From NCBI RefSeq assembly GCF_001937065.1, contig NZ_MOWR01000002.1, positions 62,001 through 126,000 on the forward strand: DNA of 64,000 nucleotides. Direction: 5' to 3'. The DNA is from Streptococcus sp. 'caviae'. GTDB taxonomy: Bacteria > Bacillota > Bacilli > Lactobacillales > Streptococcaceae. The notes beneath the pieces were generated by a model. That model saw only the letters and a list, made by a program, of their open reading frames with translations, did not search any database and was not told where the DNA came from. Positions 1 to 10,009 of this stretch are shown here, one piece after another; within the stretch, counting starts at the first letter, position 1; each line of letters begins with the position of its first letter. The translations under genes were made by a program, and so were the position numbers.

Positions 1-1
1 G

Positions 2-46
2 CTTTTGAATTTATTAAAACAGTTTTTATTTAATCTTCTTATTTAA
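2..46 (+). CDS. C-terminal tail of an upstream gene, possibly YlmG/YggT (partial)
   Basis: An open frame enters from the left edge and ends with TAA at 44-46, one base before the ylmH ATG. The 14 visible residues are hydrophobic and rich in Leu, Phe and Asn. In Gram-positive genomes the gene before ylmH in the division cluster is normally ylmG, a small YggT-family membrane protein with a hydrophobic C-terminus, so that is the likely identity. A second frame also stops here (at 31-33), so the choice of frame is a guess. Confidence 0.35.
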   Translation, partial: LLNLLKQFLFNLLI

Positions 47-47
47 C

Positions 48-836
48 ATGGCAAAACAAGAGATTTATCAGCACTTTAGGTTAGAAGAGCAAGAATTAAT
101 TGAAAAAGCTTATGATTTAATTAAACAGGCAGAAGATACCTACAGTTTTTGTCTTACGGATTTTTTAAATCCCAGAGAAATTGCAGTCATGAAGAGTATT
201 GCAGGGCAGACAGATCTAAAGTGTTATGTCAGCTCGGATTTTATTCCTTCTGAATACGCTCGGCTGCTGATAGCGCCGGCTTACTACAGTTTGGATCTGA
301 CAGATTTTGGTATCAGCTTGCTGGAAATTAAATACAACAGTAAATTTAATCATTTAACACATGCTCAGATTATGGGAACCTTGATTAATAAATTAGGCAT
401 TGAACGTCATATCCTAGGTGATATTTTAGTTCAGGAAAACCGCGCGCAGGTTTTTGTTGAGAAAAGCATGGTTTCCTATTTAAGGACTCAGGTAAGCAAA
501 ATAGGAAGAGCAGCGGTTATTTTTGAAGAAATCCCCTTTGAAAAACAGCTGGAAAGTCAATCCGATACCAAAGAAGTTGATATCTTAGCATCAAGTATGC
601 GATTAGATAAAATTATTGCAGCAGTTCTGAAAATTTCTCGGGGAACGGCAAGTAAGTTAATCGAAAGCGAAAAGGTGAAGCTGGATTACCTCATTCAGCC
701 TAAGGTATCTCATCTGGTTGAAGTAGGCGATTTAATCAGCGTCAGAGGTTACGGAAGATTTACCGTAAAACGCGATAACGGTTTTTCAAAGCATGGAAAA
801 CATAAACTGACCATTGACCGAATCATACATAAATAA
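48..836 (+). CDS. ylmH: YlmH, S4-domain RNA-binding protein of the division cluster
   Basis: This 262-residue protein has the usual YlmH length. The N-terminal two thirds is the YlmH-specific region, and a C-terminal S4 RNA-binding domain begins near residue 184 (LDKIIAAVLKISRGTASKLI, then a V-x-L-D strand). The family sits beside divIVA in most Gram-positive bacteria and is thought to bind ribosomal RNA or stalled 50S subunits; the link to division is mostly positional. The ATG at 48 has only a weak Shine-Dalgarno, consistent with coupling to the gene that ends at 46. DivIVA starts 10 nt after the stop, so the two are co-transcribed. Confidence 0.93.
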   Translation: MAKQEIYQHFRLEEQELIEKAYDLIKQAEDTYSFCLTDFLNPREIAVMKSIAGQTDLKCYVSSDFIPSEYARLLIAPAYYSLDLTDFGISLLEIKYNSKFNHLTHAQIMGTLINKLGIERHILGDILVQENRAQVFVEKSMVSYLRTQVSKIGRAAVIFEEIPFEKQLESQSDTKEVDILASSMRLDKIIAAVLKISRGTASKLIESEKVKLDYLIQPKVSHLVEVGDLISVRGYGRFTVKRDNGFSKHGKHKLTIDRIIHK

Positions 837-846
837 GGAGAATAAA

Positions 847-1641
847 ATGGCAATTACAGCACTTGAAATTAAAGATAAAACTTTTGGAACGAAAATGTTT
901 GGCTACAATACCCAGGAAGTTGAAGAGTTCTTGGATATTGTTGTTGATGACTATGAAGAGTTGGTACGCACCAATCGTGAAAAAGATAATCGTATCAAGG
1001 AATTAGAAGACAAACTTGGTTACTTTGATGAAATGAAAGAGTCACTCAGTCAGTCTGTCATTTTGGCTCAGGAAACAGCTGAGAAAGTTAAGGCATCAGC
1101 AAATACAGAGTCAACCAACATTTTAAATAAGGCGACTTATGAGTCTCAGCAATTGGTTGATGCAGCCAAAGCGAAGGCTAATGAAATTCTGCGTGATGCT
1201 ACAGATGAAGCTAAGCGTATTGCTGTTGAAACAGAAGAGCTGAAACGCCAAAGCCGTGTGTTCCATCAGCATCTTTTATCTGTGGTAGAAGGTCAGCTGG
1301 CTCTTGCTAATTCTCCGGAATGGACAGAACTTTTGCAGCCGACAGCGGTTTATCTGCAAAATTCAGATGCAGCTTTCAAAGAAGTTGTTGAACAGGTTTT
1401 AGATGAACATGTACCGGATACTGCAGATACGGAACCTGTTGATGTCACCCGTCAGTTTACTCCGGAAGAGATGGAAGATCTGCACCGCCGTGTTGCTGAA
1501 AGCAATAAGAAATTGGAAGAAACACAAGCTGACAATGAACAGCCGATTATTATTGAAGCAACTCATGAAACGGCACCTGATACGCCTGAAGAGTTAAACT
1601 TAAACGAAACACAAACCTTTAAATTAAATATTAACGAATAA
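847..1641 (+). CDS. divIVA: DivIVA, cell division/polarity coiled-coil protein
   Basis: The protein has 264 residues. The N-terminal membrane-curvature-sensing segment is recognisable (residues 1-30, ending in F-G-Y-N-x-x-E-V-E-E-F-L). Long Glu/Lys/Ala-rich coiled-coil stretches follow to about residue 215, then an acidic tail. DivIVA binds negatively curved membrane at the septum and poles and recruits division and wall-synthesis proteins. The frame is open from 814, but the start at 847 is preferred: AAGGAG lies 7 nt upstream and the conserved M-A-I-T-A-L-E-I start fits the family. A T-box leader for ileS follows 9 nt after the stop. Confidence 0.95.
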   Translation: MAITALEIKDKTFGTKMFGYNTQEVEEFLDIVVDDYEELVRTNREKDNRIKELEDKLGYFDEMKESLSQSVILAQETAEKVKASANTESTNILNKATYESQQLVDAAKAKANEILRDATDEAKRIAVETEELKRQSRVFHQHLLSVVEGQLALANSPEWTELLQPTAVYLQNSDAAFKEVVEQVLDEHVPDTADTEPVDVTRQFTPEEMEDLHRRVAESNKKLEETQADNEQPIIIEATHETAPDTPEELNLNETQTFKLNINE

Positions 1642-1650
1642 CAAAAACAC

Positions 1651-1852
1651 AAGCTTAATGAATAGATTCAGCGAGCAGGTGATGGTGGAAGACCTGCACT
1701 CTCTTGATTAAGCTTATCATTTTGTTCGTTTCTATCTGAATAACTAGGATAGAAGGCTTAGCTTGCCTTACAAGCCAAGAGGGATAGACAGCAGTCTGTC
1801 TGAACTAAGGTGGTACCACGAACTTTCGTCCTTTGATGAAGGTTCTTTTTTT
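1651..1852 (+). promoter_or_regulatory. T-box leader (tRNA-Ile sensing) of ileS
   Basis: The conserved T-box motif AAGGTGGTACCACG is at 1807-1820, followed directly by a rho-independent terminator (1820-1852). Upstream are a stem I-like helix (AAGCTTAAT 1651-1659 pairing with ATTAAGCTT 1707-1715, enclosing GCAGGT/ACCTGC) and a second hairpin, TTCTATC/GATAGAA near 1730-1755. Uncharged tRNA-Ile should pair with the T-box, stabilise the antiterminator and allow transcription of ileS. The specifier triplet could not be placed with certainty. ATC at 1716-1718 followed by a purine, or ATT at 1707-1709, are the visible Ile codons. Confidence 0.93.
1820..1852 (+). terminator. Terminator arm of the ileS T-box
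   Basis: GAACTTTC (1820-1827) pairs with GAAGGTTC (1838-1845) with one G-U, followed by seven T. The 5' arm overlaps the end of the T-box motif, so antiterminator and terminator exclude each other, as expected for this riboswitch class. Confidence 0.88.
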
Positions 1853-1941
1853 GTTACTTTATTCAGGAACCAGCAAAGACTTAGCTCTTACAGCTCAGCT
1901 ATCCCTTTACAAAAGAAGTGAAGAATAAATAAGGAGTTACA

Positions 1942-4734
1942 ATGAAATTAAAAGAAACGCTTAACCTTGGTAAAACACCTTTTCCCATGCGTGCGGGACT
2001 GCCTAACAAAGAGCCGCAGTGGCAAAAACAATGGGATGAAGCCGACATTTATGCTAAACGTCAGGAATTAAATGCTAATAAACCATCCTTCTTCCTGCAT
2101 GATGGACCTCCCTATGCTAATGGTAACATTCATTTGGGGCATGCTCTCAATAAAATTTCAAAGGATATTATTGTACGTTCCAAATCGATGTCTGGTTTCA
2201 GGGCACCCTATATTCCGGGATGGGATACCCACGGTCTGCCAATTGAACAGGTGCTTGCTAAAAAAGGTGTGAAGCGCAAGGAACTTGATCTGGCTGAGTA
2301 CTTGGAAATGTGCCGTGACTATGCTTTAAGTCAGGTTGATAAGCAGCGTGAGGACTTTAAGCGTTTGGGCGTATCCGGTGATTGGGACAATCCGTATGTG
2401 ACCCTGGTTCCTGAATATGAAGCCGCTCAGATTCGCGTCTTTGGTGCCATGGCTGACAAGGGCTACATCTATCGCGGTGCTAAGCCGGTTTACTGGTCAT
2501 GGTCATCAGAATCTGCCTTGGCAGAGGCTGAAATCGAGTATCATGACATTGAATCAACATCGCTTTACTATGCCAACCGCGTTAAGGACGGTAAGGGAGT
2601 TTTGGATACGGACACTTATATTGCCGTCTGGACAACAACACCATTTACCATTACAGCCTCTCGCGGTTTAACGGTTGGTCCGGATATGGACTATGTCGTG
2701 GTGAAACCGGCCAATGATGAGCGTAAATTTGTTGTGGCACAGGCTCTGCTTTCGGAATTATCGGAGCGTTTTGGCTGGGAAAATCCGGAAACTCTGGCAG
2801 TTTATAAGGGAATTGAGCTTGACCGCATCGTCACAGCCCATCCGTGGGACAATGATGTGGAAGAGCTGGTTATGAACGGCGACCATGTTACGCTTGATTC
2901 CGGTACGGGAATTGTCCATACAGCGCCTGGTTTTGGTGAGGATGACTACAATGTGGGTATCAAATACGGCCTTGAAGTAGCTGTTACTGTCAATGAGCGC
3001 GGTATCATGATGGAAAATGCCGGTCCTGATTTTCAAGGGCAGTTCTATGACAAGGTTCTGCCGACAGTCAAGGAAAAATTGGGCGATTTGCTGCTGGCTT
3101 CTGAAGTCATTACTCACTCCTATCCGTTTGACTGGCGAACGAAAAAGCCAATTATCTGGCGGGCAGTACCGCAGTGGTTTGCCTCGGTTTCTAAATTCCG
3201 TCAGGACATTCTTGATGAGATTGACAAGGTTCATTTCTATCCTTCCTGGGGCAAGACACGTCTTTACAATATGATTCGCGACCGCGGCGACTGGGTTATT
3301 TCCCGTCAGCGTGCCTGGGGAGTGCCGCTGCCAATCTTCTATGCGGAAGACGGAACAGCTATTATGACTAAGGAAGTTACAGATCATGTTGCTGATTTGT
3401 TTGCAGAACATGGGTCTGTTGTCTGGTGGCAGCGCGATGCCAAGGACTTGCTTCCTCAAGGATTTACGCATCCAAGATCGCCTAATGGAGAATTCACCAA
3501 AGAAACAGATATTATGGATGTGTGGTTTGATTCGGGTTCATCTTGGAACGGTGTCTTAAATACACGTCCGGAGCTGGCTTATCCTGCTGATCTTTATTTG
3601 GAAGGAAGCGATCAATACCGCGGCTGGTTCAACTCTTCCTTGATTACTTCCGTTGCGGTTAATGGCCATGCCCCTTATAAATCAGTTCTGTCTCAAGGTT
3701 TTGTGCTTGACGGCAAGGGTGAAAAGATGTCCAAATCCAAGGGCAATATTATCTCACCAAATGACGTTGCCAAACAATACGGTGCTGAAATTCTGCGCCT
3801 GTGGGTGGCTTCTGTTGATACTGACAGCGATGTCCGTGTATCTATGGAAATTTTAGGACAGGTATCAGAAACCTATCGTAAAATCAGAAATACCCTTCGT
3901 TTCTTGCTGGCTAATACAGCTGATTTTAACCCGCATACAGATAGGGTTGCCTTTGACAACCTTCGCTCTGTTGATAAGTACATGACCATTAAGTTTAACA
4001 AGCTGGTAGCTGCCATTAATCAAGCATACCGTGACTATGATTTTATGGCCATTTACAAGACTGTTGTTAATTTTGTGACGGTTGATTTGTCAGCTTTCTA
4101 CCTTGATTTTGCCAAAGACGTGGTTTATATTGAAGCAGCAGATAGTTTGGCTCGGCGTCAGATGCAGACTGTTTTCTATGATATTTTAGTCAAGATTACA
4201 AAGCTGCTGACACCGATTCTGCCGCATACCAGCGAAGAAATCTGGTCGTATCTGGAGCATGAGGAAGAAGAGTTTGTACAGCTGGCAGAAATGCCTGAGG
4301 CTCAGAATTTTGCTAATCAGGATGAGATTTTGGACACATGGGACGCCTTCATGACGCTTCGCGATCAAGCGCAAAAGGCTCTTGAAGAAGCCCGCAATGC
4401 CAAGATTATCGGTAAATCGCTTGAAGCGCATCTGACGATCTATGCAAACGAGGAAGTTCAGACCCTTCTTACAGCTCTGGACAGCGATGTGGCTCAGCTG
4501 CTGATTGTATCGCAATTAACGGTGACACAAGAAGCAGCGCCAGAGTCAGCGCTTGCTTTTGAAGATGTTGCATTTGCTGTTGAGCATGCCAAAGGTCAGG
4601 TTTGTGACCGCTGCCGCCGCGTGGATGAAAGTGTTAAAGAACGCTCTTATAATGCTGTTATTTGCGATCACTGTGCAGCTATTCTGGAGGAGCATTTCCC
4701 AGAAGCTCTTGCTCAGGGATTTGAAAGTAAATAA
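1942..4734 (+). CDS. ileS: Isoleucyl-tRNA synthetase (class I)
   Basis: This 930-residue enzyme charges tRNA-Ile with isoleucine. The HIGH-type signature (G-N-I-H-L-G-H-A) is near residue 60, the CP1 editing insert follows, and the KMSKS loop is near residue 594. A C-terminal zinc site of two CxxC pairs lies at about 888/891 and 907/910, which marks the bacterial IleS type. AAGGAG is 7 nt before the ATG. Expression is governed by the T-box upstream. The gene stands alone and ends at a terminator. Confidence 0.98.
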   Translation: MKLKETLNLGKTPFPMRAGLPNKEPQWQKQWDEADIYAKRQELNANKPSFFLHDGPPYANGNIHLGHALNKISKDIIVRSKSMSGFRAPYIPGWDTHGLPIEQVLAKKGVKRKELDLAEYLEMCRDYALSQVDKQREDFKRLGVSGDWDNPYVTLVPEYEAAQIRVFGAMADKGYIYRGAKPVYWSWSSESALAEAEIEYHDIESTSLYYANRVKDGKGVLDTDTYIAVWTTTPFTITASRGLTVGPDMDYVVVKPANDERKFVVAQALLSELSERFGWENPETLAVYKGIELDRIVTAHPWDNDVEELVMNGDHVTLDSGTGIVHTAPGFGEDDYNVGIKYGLEVAVTVNERGIMMENAGPDFQGQFYDKVLPTVKEKLGDLLLASEVITHSYPFDWRTKKPIIWRAVPQWFASVSKFRQDILDEIDKVHFYPSWGKTRLYNMIRDRGDWVISRQRAWGVPLPIFYAEDGTAIMTKEVTDHVADLFAEHGSVVWWQRDAKDLLPQGFTHPRSPNGEFTKETDIMDVWFDSGSSWNGVLNTRPELAYPADLYLEGSDQYRGWFNSSLITSVAVNGHAPYKSVLSQGFVLDGKGEKMSKSKGNIISPNDVAKQYGAEILRLWVASVDTDSDVRVSMEILGQVSETYRKIRNTLRFLLANTADFNPHTDRVAFDNLRSVDKYMTIKFNKLVAAINQAYRDYDFMAIYKTVVNFVTVDLSAFYLDFAKDVVYIEAADSLARRQMQTVFYDILVKITKLLTPILPHTSEEIWSYLEHEEEEFVQLAEMPEAQNFANQDEILDTWDAFMTLRDQAQKALEEARNAKIIGKSLEAHLTIYANEEVQTLLTALDSDVAQLLIVSQLTVTQEAAPESALAFEDVAFAVEHAKGQVCDRCRRVDESVKERSYNAVICDHCAAILEEHFPEALAQGFESK

Positions 4735-4736
4735 TC

Positions 4737-4791
4737 AAAAAGACTTGGAACTTATCTTCTTATCAAGTGAAGATGAGACCAAGTCTTTTTT
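4737..4791 (+). terminator. Rho-independent terminator after ileS
   Basis: AAAAGACTTGG (4738-4748) pairs with CCAAGTCTTTT (4779 on), followed by a T-run. An inner CTTC/GAAG helix extends the hairpin. The A-run on the 5' side means it could also serve minus-strand transcription coming from the DUF1827 gene. Confidence 0.85.
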
Positions 4792-4876
4792 GTCTAAAAG
4801 TGCTTTTGCAGCCAGTCGTAAAATGTCCAAGACCTGACAGGTTAAAGAAAAAAGTTAGGAAGGCAAGTTCCTAACT

Positions 4877-5179
4877 CTAGTTAATTGTCGGAATGGAGAT
4901 TTCGATCAAATTTGCCGTATGCAAGGTTTTTAATTGATCTAAAAGAATAATATTTTTATCGATTTTACGCTTGAGGAAAAATTCTCGGATAGCTTCGATT
5001 TCACTGTCTTTAATAGCACGGTGTTTATTTGAAATTAAGAGTTCATAATGTTTAGGGGCTTGGGTAAAAATAACATCAGTATTGCCGGCTGAATAAGTTT
5101 CAATAAGTGTCGCATCTGTATGCTGCAGCTGGTTTTTTACCAGACGCTGGTGGCTGCTGGTCGTGTTGATCAATCGCAT
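4877..5179 (-). CDS. DUF1827 family protein
   Basis: This 100-residue protein starts M-R-L-I-N-T-T-S-S and matches the streptococcal/lactococcal DUF1827 family as I recall it; its function is unknown. The frame is open back to 5281, but the start at 5179 has a strong Shine-Dalgarno (AGGAGG) about 8 nt upstream and gives the usual family length. No signal peptide or membrane segment is visible, and the protein is mixed alpha/beta and basic in its second half. It is downstream of, and co-directional with, the Nudix gene. Confidence 0.82.
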   Translation of the reverse strand: MRLINTTSSHQRLVKNQLQHTDATLIETYSAGNTDVIFTQAPKHYELLISNKHRAIKDSEIEAIREFFLKRKIDKNIILLDQLKTLHTANLIEISIPTIN

Positions 5180-5246
5180 AACTTTCCTCCTGTAGTAGTG
5201 TCGTAATAATATTATAGCATGATTTAAGCAGAAATGCTGTCTGAAT

Positions 5247-5699
5247 TTAGTTTTTCTGGTGCTCTTTTTGCCAGCATTCAATGCCCCATTTGTGGCTGCC
5301 GCGTTTTAATTTTTCCTTGGCTTCCGAAACAGAGAACCAGGCCAGATGATTGAAATCTTCAAGAGGCCTGCCAACTTTTGTAAAACTTGTTACCTCATAA
5401 ATATAAGCAGGATTGTAAAAATACGTGTCCCTATGGCTGGAGTAAAAATATTCATCTGCCTGGCCGTAGTACTGGCCAATAGCAGCCGTAAAACCCAGTT
5501 CTTCAAGGAGTTCTCGCTCCAAGGCCTGCAGCTGATTTTCGCCTTTTTCAATTTCGCCGCCCGGCAGAAACCAGGCTCCGTTTGGTGCCTGAACAAGGAT
5601 AATTTTCTCCAGACTGCTGTCGGGAATAACAGCATAGACACCAAAGCGCTCATTATAATCAATATTTGCTTCTTTGTGGCCAAAAGTTGGATGGTTCAT
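5247..5699 (-). CDS. Nudix family hydrolase (MutT-like)
   Basis: This 150-residue protein carries a complete Nudix box: GGEIEKGENQLQALERELLE, continuing E-L-G-F, around residues 47-70. It satisfies G-x5-E-x7-R-E-U-x-E-E-x-G-U, the magnesium-binding catalytic loop that hydrolyses nucleoside diphosphates linked to another group. The substrate cannot be read from the sequence. The N-terminus (NERFGVYAVI) and the neighbouring position match a family widespread in streptococci. GGAG lies 6-9 nt before the ATG. It probably has its own promoter (TATAAT-like sequence near 5738 on the minus strand). Confidence 0.88.
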   Translation of the reverse strand: MNHPTFGHKEANIDYNERFGVYAVIPDSSLEKIILVQAPNGAWFLPGGEIEKGENQLQALERELLEELGFTAAIGQYYGQADEYFYSSHRDTYFYNPAYIYEVTSFTKVGRPLEDFNHLAWFSVSEAKEKLKRGSHKWGIECWQKEHQKN

Positions 5700-5905
5700 G
5701 TCGTCTCCTTCACAATTATCTCAATAGTGCTTATTATTATACTAAAAAACAGTTTTCTTGCCTAGTGCAGTGTAAAAGCAGGATTATCTGCGGCTAAGGA
5801 TAATCCTACCGTATGAAATCAGAACCGGCTGCAGCTAAAAAGTCAAAGCCGCCTCTGGACTGTTTGGGTTTGGGATACTGCTCTCAGTCCATCACCAGCA
5901 TCATT

Positions 5906-5937
5906 GAAAAAAGGCCAAGACCTTTGTCTCAGCCTTC
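5906..5937 (-). terminator. Rho-independent terminator of clpE
   Basis: On the minus strand AAGGC and GCCTT pair around a 16-nt loop and are followed by six T. It lies about 10 nt past the clpE stop codon. Confidence 0.6.
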
Positions 5938-5946
5938 TTTACAGGT

Positions 5947-8214
5947 TTATTCTGCCTCTGAAGCTGTATTGGCTACTGTTTCAACCTTATGATTAGCAGC
6001 CTTGATACTGATATTTCCTTGGCTGGTCATGACAGCTTTTAAGTTCTTTTGATCAGGATTTTCAAGGTAGAAATCGGTAATGGCATCTTCAATATGATCT
6101 TGAATGGTTCTGCGAAGCGGTCTCGCACCCATTTTTGGATCATAACCCAGATCAACCAATTTTTCCTTAACCTTGTCCGTAACATCGAGATGAATGTCAT
6201 TGACTGCCAAACGGTTATTAACGTCATCCAGCATGAGGTCAACAATTTTAAGCAGGTTGTCCTTGCTCAGTGCTTGGAACTCGATGATACCGTCAAAACG
6301 GTTCATGAATTCGGGACTGAAGAAGTTGCCTAATTCACCGAGAACAGAATTTGTCCGACCTTCTCGGCTGGCACCAAAACCAACGCTGGCTTCAGATGTT
6401 CCCGTACCGGCATTGGAAGTCATGATAATAATGGTATCCTTGAAGCTGACCGTGCGGCCCTGACCATCGGTCAGGCGGCCGTCATCCAAAACCTGCAGGA
6501 ACATGTGCATGACATCCGGATGGGCTTTTTCAACCTCATCAAGTAAGATGAGAGAGTATGGATTGCGGCGGACTTTTTCCGTCAGCTGTCCAGCTTCTTC
6601 ATAGCCGACATATCCCGGAGGGGCTCCGACAAGTTTAGCGACAGCATGTTTTTCCATATATTCACTCATGTCAAAGCGAATCATGCTGTCAGCAGAACCA
6701 AAGAGCTCGATGGCTAATTGCTTGGATAGTTCCGTCTTTCCGACACCGGTAGGTCCTACAAAGAGGAAGCTTCCGATTGGCCGGTTTGGTGTTCCCAGTC
6801 CGACACGGTTGCGGCGGATAGCCTTGGCAATTTTATCAACGGCTGCATCCTGTCCGATAACGTGCTGTTTTAAATCATCAGCCAGATGGATTAATTGAGA
6901 CTGTTCTTTTTCTTTGAGCTCGCCAACCGGAATGTTGGTCTTTTGCTCAACGATAGCTTCAATATTCTTTTCTGTGATGATCGGTATATTTTGTTCATCG
7001 ATCTTAGCCGACTGCATTTCCTTATATTTGGCAATCTGATCGCGGAAGTAGGCTGCCTTTTCGTAATCTTCATCGCGGGTTGCCTGAGCCTTTAGATTTT
7101 CGGCTTCAGCCAAGCGGTGATCAATTTCTTTAGGATCTACAAAGTTAAGCGTTAGATTCATCTTAGAGCCGGATTCGTCCAGCAGGTCAATGGCCTTGTC
7201 TGGCAGGAAGCGGTCCTGGATATAGCGGTTGGACAGGTTGGCAGCTGCTTCGATAGCTTCGTCCGTATATTTGACATGATGGTAATCTTCGTATTTAGGC
7301 TGAATACCTTTTAAAATAGTGATTGTTTCTTCAACGCTAGGCTCATCAACCTTGACCGGCTGCATCCGGCGTTCCAGAGCGGCATCTTTTTCAATGATTC
7401 GGTACTCATTGAGCGTCGTAGCACCAACCAGCTGGAGCTCTCCGCGGGCCAGAGCGGGCTTCAAAATGTTACCGGCATCCATGTTGCCGTCACCGGCAGA
7501 ACCGGCACCGACAATTTCATGGATTTCATCAATGAAGAGGATGACATCCTTGCGCTGCCGAATTTCTTCCATCAGTTTTTGCATCCGTTCTTCAAACTGT
7601 CCTCTGATGCCTGTGCCTTGGACGAGGCTGACGACATCAAGACGAATGACATTTTTGCCTTGCAGTTTTTGAGGAACATCGTTGTCAACAATTTTTTGAG
7701 CAAGTCCTTCGACAACAGCCGTCTTACCAACACCGGGTTCTCCGATGAGAACAGGATTGTTTTTAGTTCGGCGGTTGAGAATTTCAATGACTCGGGTAAT
7801 TTCTTCGTCACGGCCGATAACAGGGTCAATTTCTCCCTTGCGGGCGATATCTGTTAAATTGATACCAAATTCTTCCAGCAGACCGTTTGGTCTTTGAGGG
7901 CCCTGCTGACGAGGACCGCCGGGGCGCCGATTGTTTCCGCCGCCACCATTGCTGCCGCCCGACTGAGTTTGCGGGGAGTTTGGCAGATCTTGATTAAAGG
8001 CTCGGAAATTATTCAAATCCCCAAAGAAATCATCAAAGAAAGGATTGATAGATGAAGAATTTTGATGGGAAAGATTATTCAAAAAGCTGTTTTCAGGATC
8101 TGTTTTCATAATTTGATAGCAATTTTGGCAGAGATCAACCTGCTTTTGCTGACCGTTAACACTGGTATATAAGTGAATGGTCGCTTCATTTAAATTACAA
8201 TTTTGACAGAGCAT
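5947..8214 (-). CDS. clpE: ClpE, HSP100 ATPase of the Clp protease
   Basis: This 755-residue unfoldase works with ClpP to degrade misfolded proteins. An N-terminal zinc finger typical of ClpE (C3-x2-C6 and C29-x2-C32) is followed by a Gly/Asn/Pro-rich linker. The first AAA+ module has Walker A GEPGVGKT near residue 157, a UVR coiled coil lies near 380-400, and the second AAA+ module has GPTGVGKT near residue 486. The frame is open from 8244, but the start at 8214 places the zinc finger at the N-terminus and has an AGAGGT Shine-Dalgarno. The CtsR operator and sigma-A promoter directly upstream predict heat and stress induction. Confidence 0.96.
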   Translation of the reverse strand: MLCQNCNLNEATIHLYTSVNGQQKQVDLCQNCYQIMKTDPENSFLNNLSHQNSSSINPFFDDFFGDLNNFRAFNQDLPNSPQTQSGGSNGGGGNNRRPGGPRQQGPQRPNGLLEEFGINLTDIARKGEIDPVIGRDEEITRVIEILNRRTKNNPVLIGEPGVGKTAVVEGLAQKIVDNDVPQKLQGKNVIRLDVVSLVQGTGIRGQFEERMQKLMEEIRQRKDVILFIDEIHEIVGAGSAGDGNMDAGNILKPALARGELQLVGATTLNEYRIIEKDAALERRMQPVKVDEPSVEETITILKGIQPKYEDYHHVKYTDEAIEAAANLSNRYIQDRFLPDKAIDLLDESGSKMNLTLNFVDPKEIDHRLAEAENLKAQATRDEDYEKAAYFRDQIAKYKEMQSAKIDEQNIPIITEKNIEAIVEQKTNIPVGELKEKEQSQLIHLADDLKQHVIGQDAAVDKIAKAIRRNRVGLGTPNRPIGSFLFVGPTGVGKTELSKQLAIELFGSADSMIRFDMSEYMEKHAVAKLVGAPPGYVGYEEAGQLTEKVRRNPYSLILLDEVEKAHPDVMHMFLQVLDDGRLTDGQGRTVSFKDTIIIMTSNAGTGTSEASVGFGASREGRTNSVLGELGNFFSPEFMNRFDGIIEFQALSKDNLLKIVDLMLDDVNNRLAVNDIHLDVTDKVKEKLVDLGYDPKMGARPLRRTIQDHIEDAITDFYLENPDQKNLKAVMTSQGNISIKAANHKVETVANTASEAE

Positions 8215-8265
8215 AATTACTACCTCTTTCGTCATAGAATACAAGATTTGAACATTAGATTATTT

Positions 8266-8282
8266 GGTCAATAATGGTCAAA
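8266..8282 (+). promoter_or_regulatory. CtsR operator of clpE
   Basis: The tandem heptads GGTCAAT and GGTCAAA, separated by AAT, match the CtsR consensus (A/G)GTCAAA-NAN-(A/G)GTCAAA with one mismatch. The site lies between the clpE -10 box and the clpE start, where a bound repressor would block transcription. Confidence 0.85.
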
Positions 8283-8294
8283 CTTTATAAGTTA

Positions 8295-8322
8295 ATTATA
8301 GCACCATCTGCACATAAATCAA
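8295..8322 (-). promoter_or_regulatory. Sigma-A promoter of clpE
   Basis: On the minus strand TTGATT (8322-8317), a 16-bp spacer and a perfect TATAAT (8300-8295) lie 80-108 nt before the clpE ATG. The CtsR operator begins 13 bp downstream of the -10 box. Confidence 0.8.
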
Positions 8323-8408
8323 GTAAAAAGATTAGAAGTTAAACAGTTGAAAAAGTTTGGATAAGGTCTTGCAATATAAGGCAGCTGCTAAATTATTTGA
8401 AAAGACAC

Positions 8409-8452
8409 TTGACAATCATGAATAAAAATGTAAAAATATAGTATAAAAATAC
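8409..8452 (+). promoter_or_regulatory. argF promoter with two ARG-box-like operators
   Basis: A TTGACA -35 is at 8409-8414, with AT-rich -10 candidates from 8431. TGAATAAAAATGTA (8419-8432) matches the ArgR half-site consensus TGAATWWWWATTCA at 12 of 14 positions. A second palindromic site, GTATAAAAATAC (8441-8452), matches less well. Both overlap the core promoter, so ArgR binding would repress. An argR gene lies at 21303-21767. Confidence 0.6.
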
Positions 8453-8464
8453 AAGGAGATTGGA

Positions 8465-9445
8465 ATGACAGCAGCAAAATCATTTTTAAAAGAGATAGAT
8501 TATACGAAAGAAGAACTGGAAGCTCTGATTGATCTTTCTTTGCAGTTCAAAAAATTGAAGCAGGAAAGAATTCCTCATAAATATCTGGAAGGCTTAAATA
8601 TTGCTCTTATTTTTGAGAAAACCTCTACCAGAACCAGAAGTGCCTTCACTGTTGCAGGGCAGGATCTGGGAATGAATGTGACCTACTTGGGCAGCAATGA
8701 AATACAATTAGGGAAAAAGGAATCTGTTGTTGATACGGCTAAAGTTCTCGGTTCCATGTTTGATGGTATCGAATACCGCGGCTTCAAGCAAGAAAGTGCG
8801 GAGCTGCTGGCTGAATTTTCAGGAGTTCCTGTGTGGAACGGCTTGACAGATATCTGGCATCCAACACAGATGATAGCTGATTTTATGACGGTCAAAGAAC
8901 ACTTTGGGAAATTAGAAGGACTGACACTGGCCTATTTGGGAGACGGCCGCAACAATGTAGCCAATTCTTTACTAGTGACTGCGGCTATTTTGGGAATTAA
9001 TGTGAAAATTATTGCTCCCAAAGCCCTGCAGCCTGAAGAAGAGATTGTGGCTTTGGCTAAGCAGCACCAGACTGGCGGGAGGATTACCATTACAGAGGAT
9101 ACTGCTGCGGTAGAGGGAGCAGATATTTTGTACACAGATGTTTGGGTGTCAATGGGAGAAGAGGTGGATTTCAAGGAAAGAATCGACCTGCTGATGGCTT
9201 ATCAGATTAATCAAGACCTGCTTGATCAGACGGCTAATTCTGAAGCTATCGTTTTGCATTGCCTGCCGGCCTTCCATGATACCAATACAGAAATAGGTCA
9301 AATGATTTATGAACAGTACGGTTATGCGGAACTTGAGATTACTGATGCTGTTTTCCAGAAACACAGTCAGTCTATTTTTCAGGAAGCAGAAAATCGTCTT
9401 CACTCCATTAAAGCAATTATGTATCAATCTCTAAAAAATCTCTAA
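8465..9445 (+). CDS. argF: Ornithine carbamoyltransferase
   Basis: This 326-residue enzyme condenses carbamoyl phosphate and ornithine to citrulline. The carbamoyl-phosphate site S-T-R-T-R is at residues 54-58. The ornithine-site motif H-C-L-P-A-F-H-D is near 264, with a Cys before LP as in true ornithine carbamoyltransferases. AAGGAG is 7 nt before the ATG. No other arginine gene is adjacent, so this is a solitary biosynthetic-type copy and not part of an arcABC operon. ARG-box-like sites in the promoter support arginine repression. A catabolic role cannot be excluded from sequence. Confidence 0.92.
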   Translation: MTAAKSFLKEIDYTKEELEALIDLSLQFKKLKQERIPHKYLEGLNIALIFEKTSTRTRSAFTVAGQDLGMNVTYLGSNEIQLGKKESVVDTAKVLGSMFDGIEYRGFKQESAELLAEFSGVPVWNGLTDIWHPTQMIADFMTVKEHFGKLEGLTLAYLGDGRNNVANSLLVTAAILGINVKIIAPKALQPEEEIVALAKQHQTGGRITITEDTAAVEGADILYTDVWVSMGEEVDFKERIDLLMAYQINQDLLDQTANSEAIVLHCLPAFHDTNTEIGQMIYEQYGYAELEITDAVFQKHSQSIFQEAENRLHSIKAIMYQSLKNL

Positions 9446-9521
9446 TAATGAATGATTTTACTGTTTTTTTGACTTATTTGTGTTAAAATAAGAAGAGTTA
9501 AAAAACGGATAGGAGAATACC

Positions 9522-9752
9522 ATGGAATCACATTTAGTGAGAATTATTAATCGTTTAGAATTAATGACGACCGACAGCAGTAATTTAAAGCGTCATTTTG
9601 AACGTGACGGTGCTGTCGTTGCCGAAGTTTCATTTAATAATGATCCGGAAAACGGTCCTGTGTTTACACTGCGGGATGTTGCTGCGCGTGAGACTTATAC
9701 TTTTGACAGTATCGATCTCATCGCTATGGAAATCTACGATTTACTCTACTAG
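9522..9752 (+). CDS. ykuJ: YkuJ/DUF1797 family small protein
   Basis: This 76-residue cytosolic protein has the conserved beginning (M-E-S-H-L-V-R-I-I-N-R-L) and end (YTFDSIDLIAMEIYDLLY) of the YkuJ/DUF1797 family of Firmicutes. The function is unknown. A GGAG Shine-Dalgarno precedes the ATG and a terminator follows 18 nt after the stop, so the gene is monocistronic. Confidence 0.85.
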   Translation: MESHLVRIINRLELMTTDSSNLKRHFERDGAVVAEVSFNNDPENGPVFTLRDVAARETYTFDSIDLIAMEIYDLLY

Positions 9753-9770
9753 CATCAAATGGTTATAGGA

Positions 9771-9797
9771 GGTTGGGATGAAAATTCCAACCTTTTT
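9771..9797 (+). terminator. Terminator after ykuJ
   Basis: GGTTGG (9771-9776) pairs with CCAACC (9787-9792), followed by TTTTT. Confidence 0.8.
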
Positions 9798-9952
9798 CTT
9801 ATGAGACGTCAGCTCGTCTTGTTCCCATAGGTGCGAGATGAGCTAAAGCACCCGTCTGTCAGACATTGTTTTTGTTTACAGTTTTTTTATACCGTGTCTG
9901 TTACCCATGTTTTATCAATGGTCAAGCCTAGTAAAAGACTGATAAAGATAGC

Positions 9953-9981
9953 TTGTATTTTTATTCAAATTATAATATAAT
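9953..9981 (+). promoter_or_regulatory. Promoter of the amino acid ABC transporter
   Basis: TTGTAT (9953-9958), a 17-bp spacer and TATAAT (9976-9981; a second TATAAT overlaps at 9971) lie 28 nt before the permease start. The 155 bp upstream (9798-9952) hold no feature I recognise. Confidence 0.65.
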
Positions 9982-10009
9982 ATTTCATATCATTTCAGAG
10001 GAGCAGTTT

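Noticed and set aside
2758..3471. 237-codon minus-strand frame inside ileS
   Set aside because: It overlaps the strongly supported ileS frame completely, has no ribosome site or recognisable domain, and reflects codon bias on the opposite strand.
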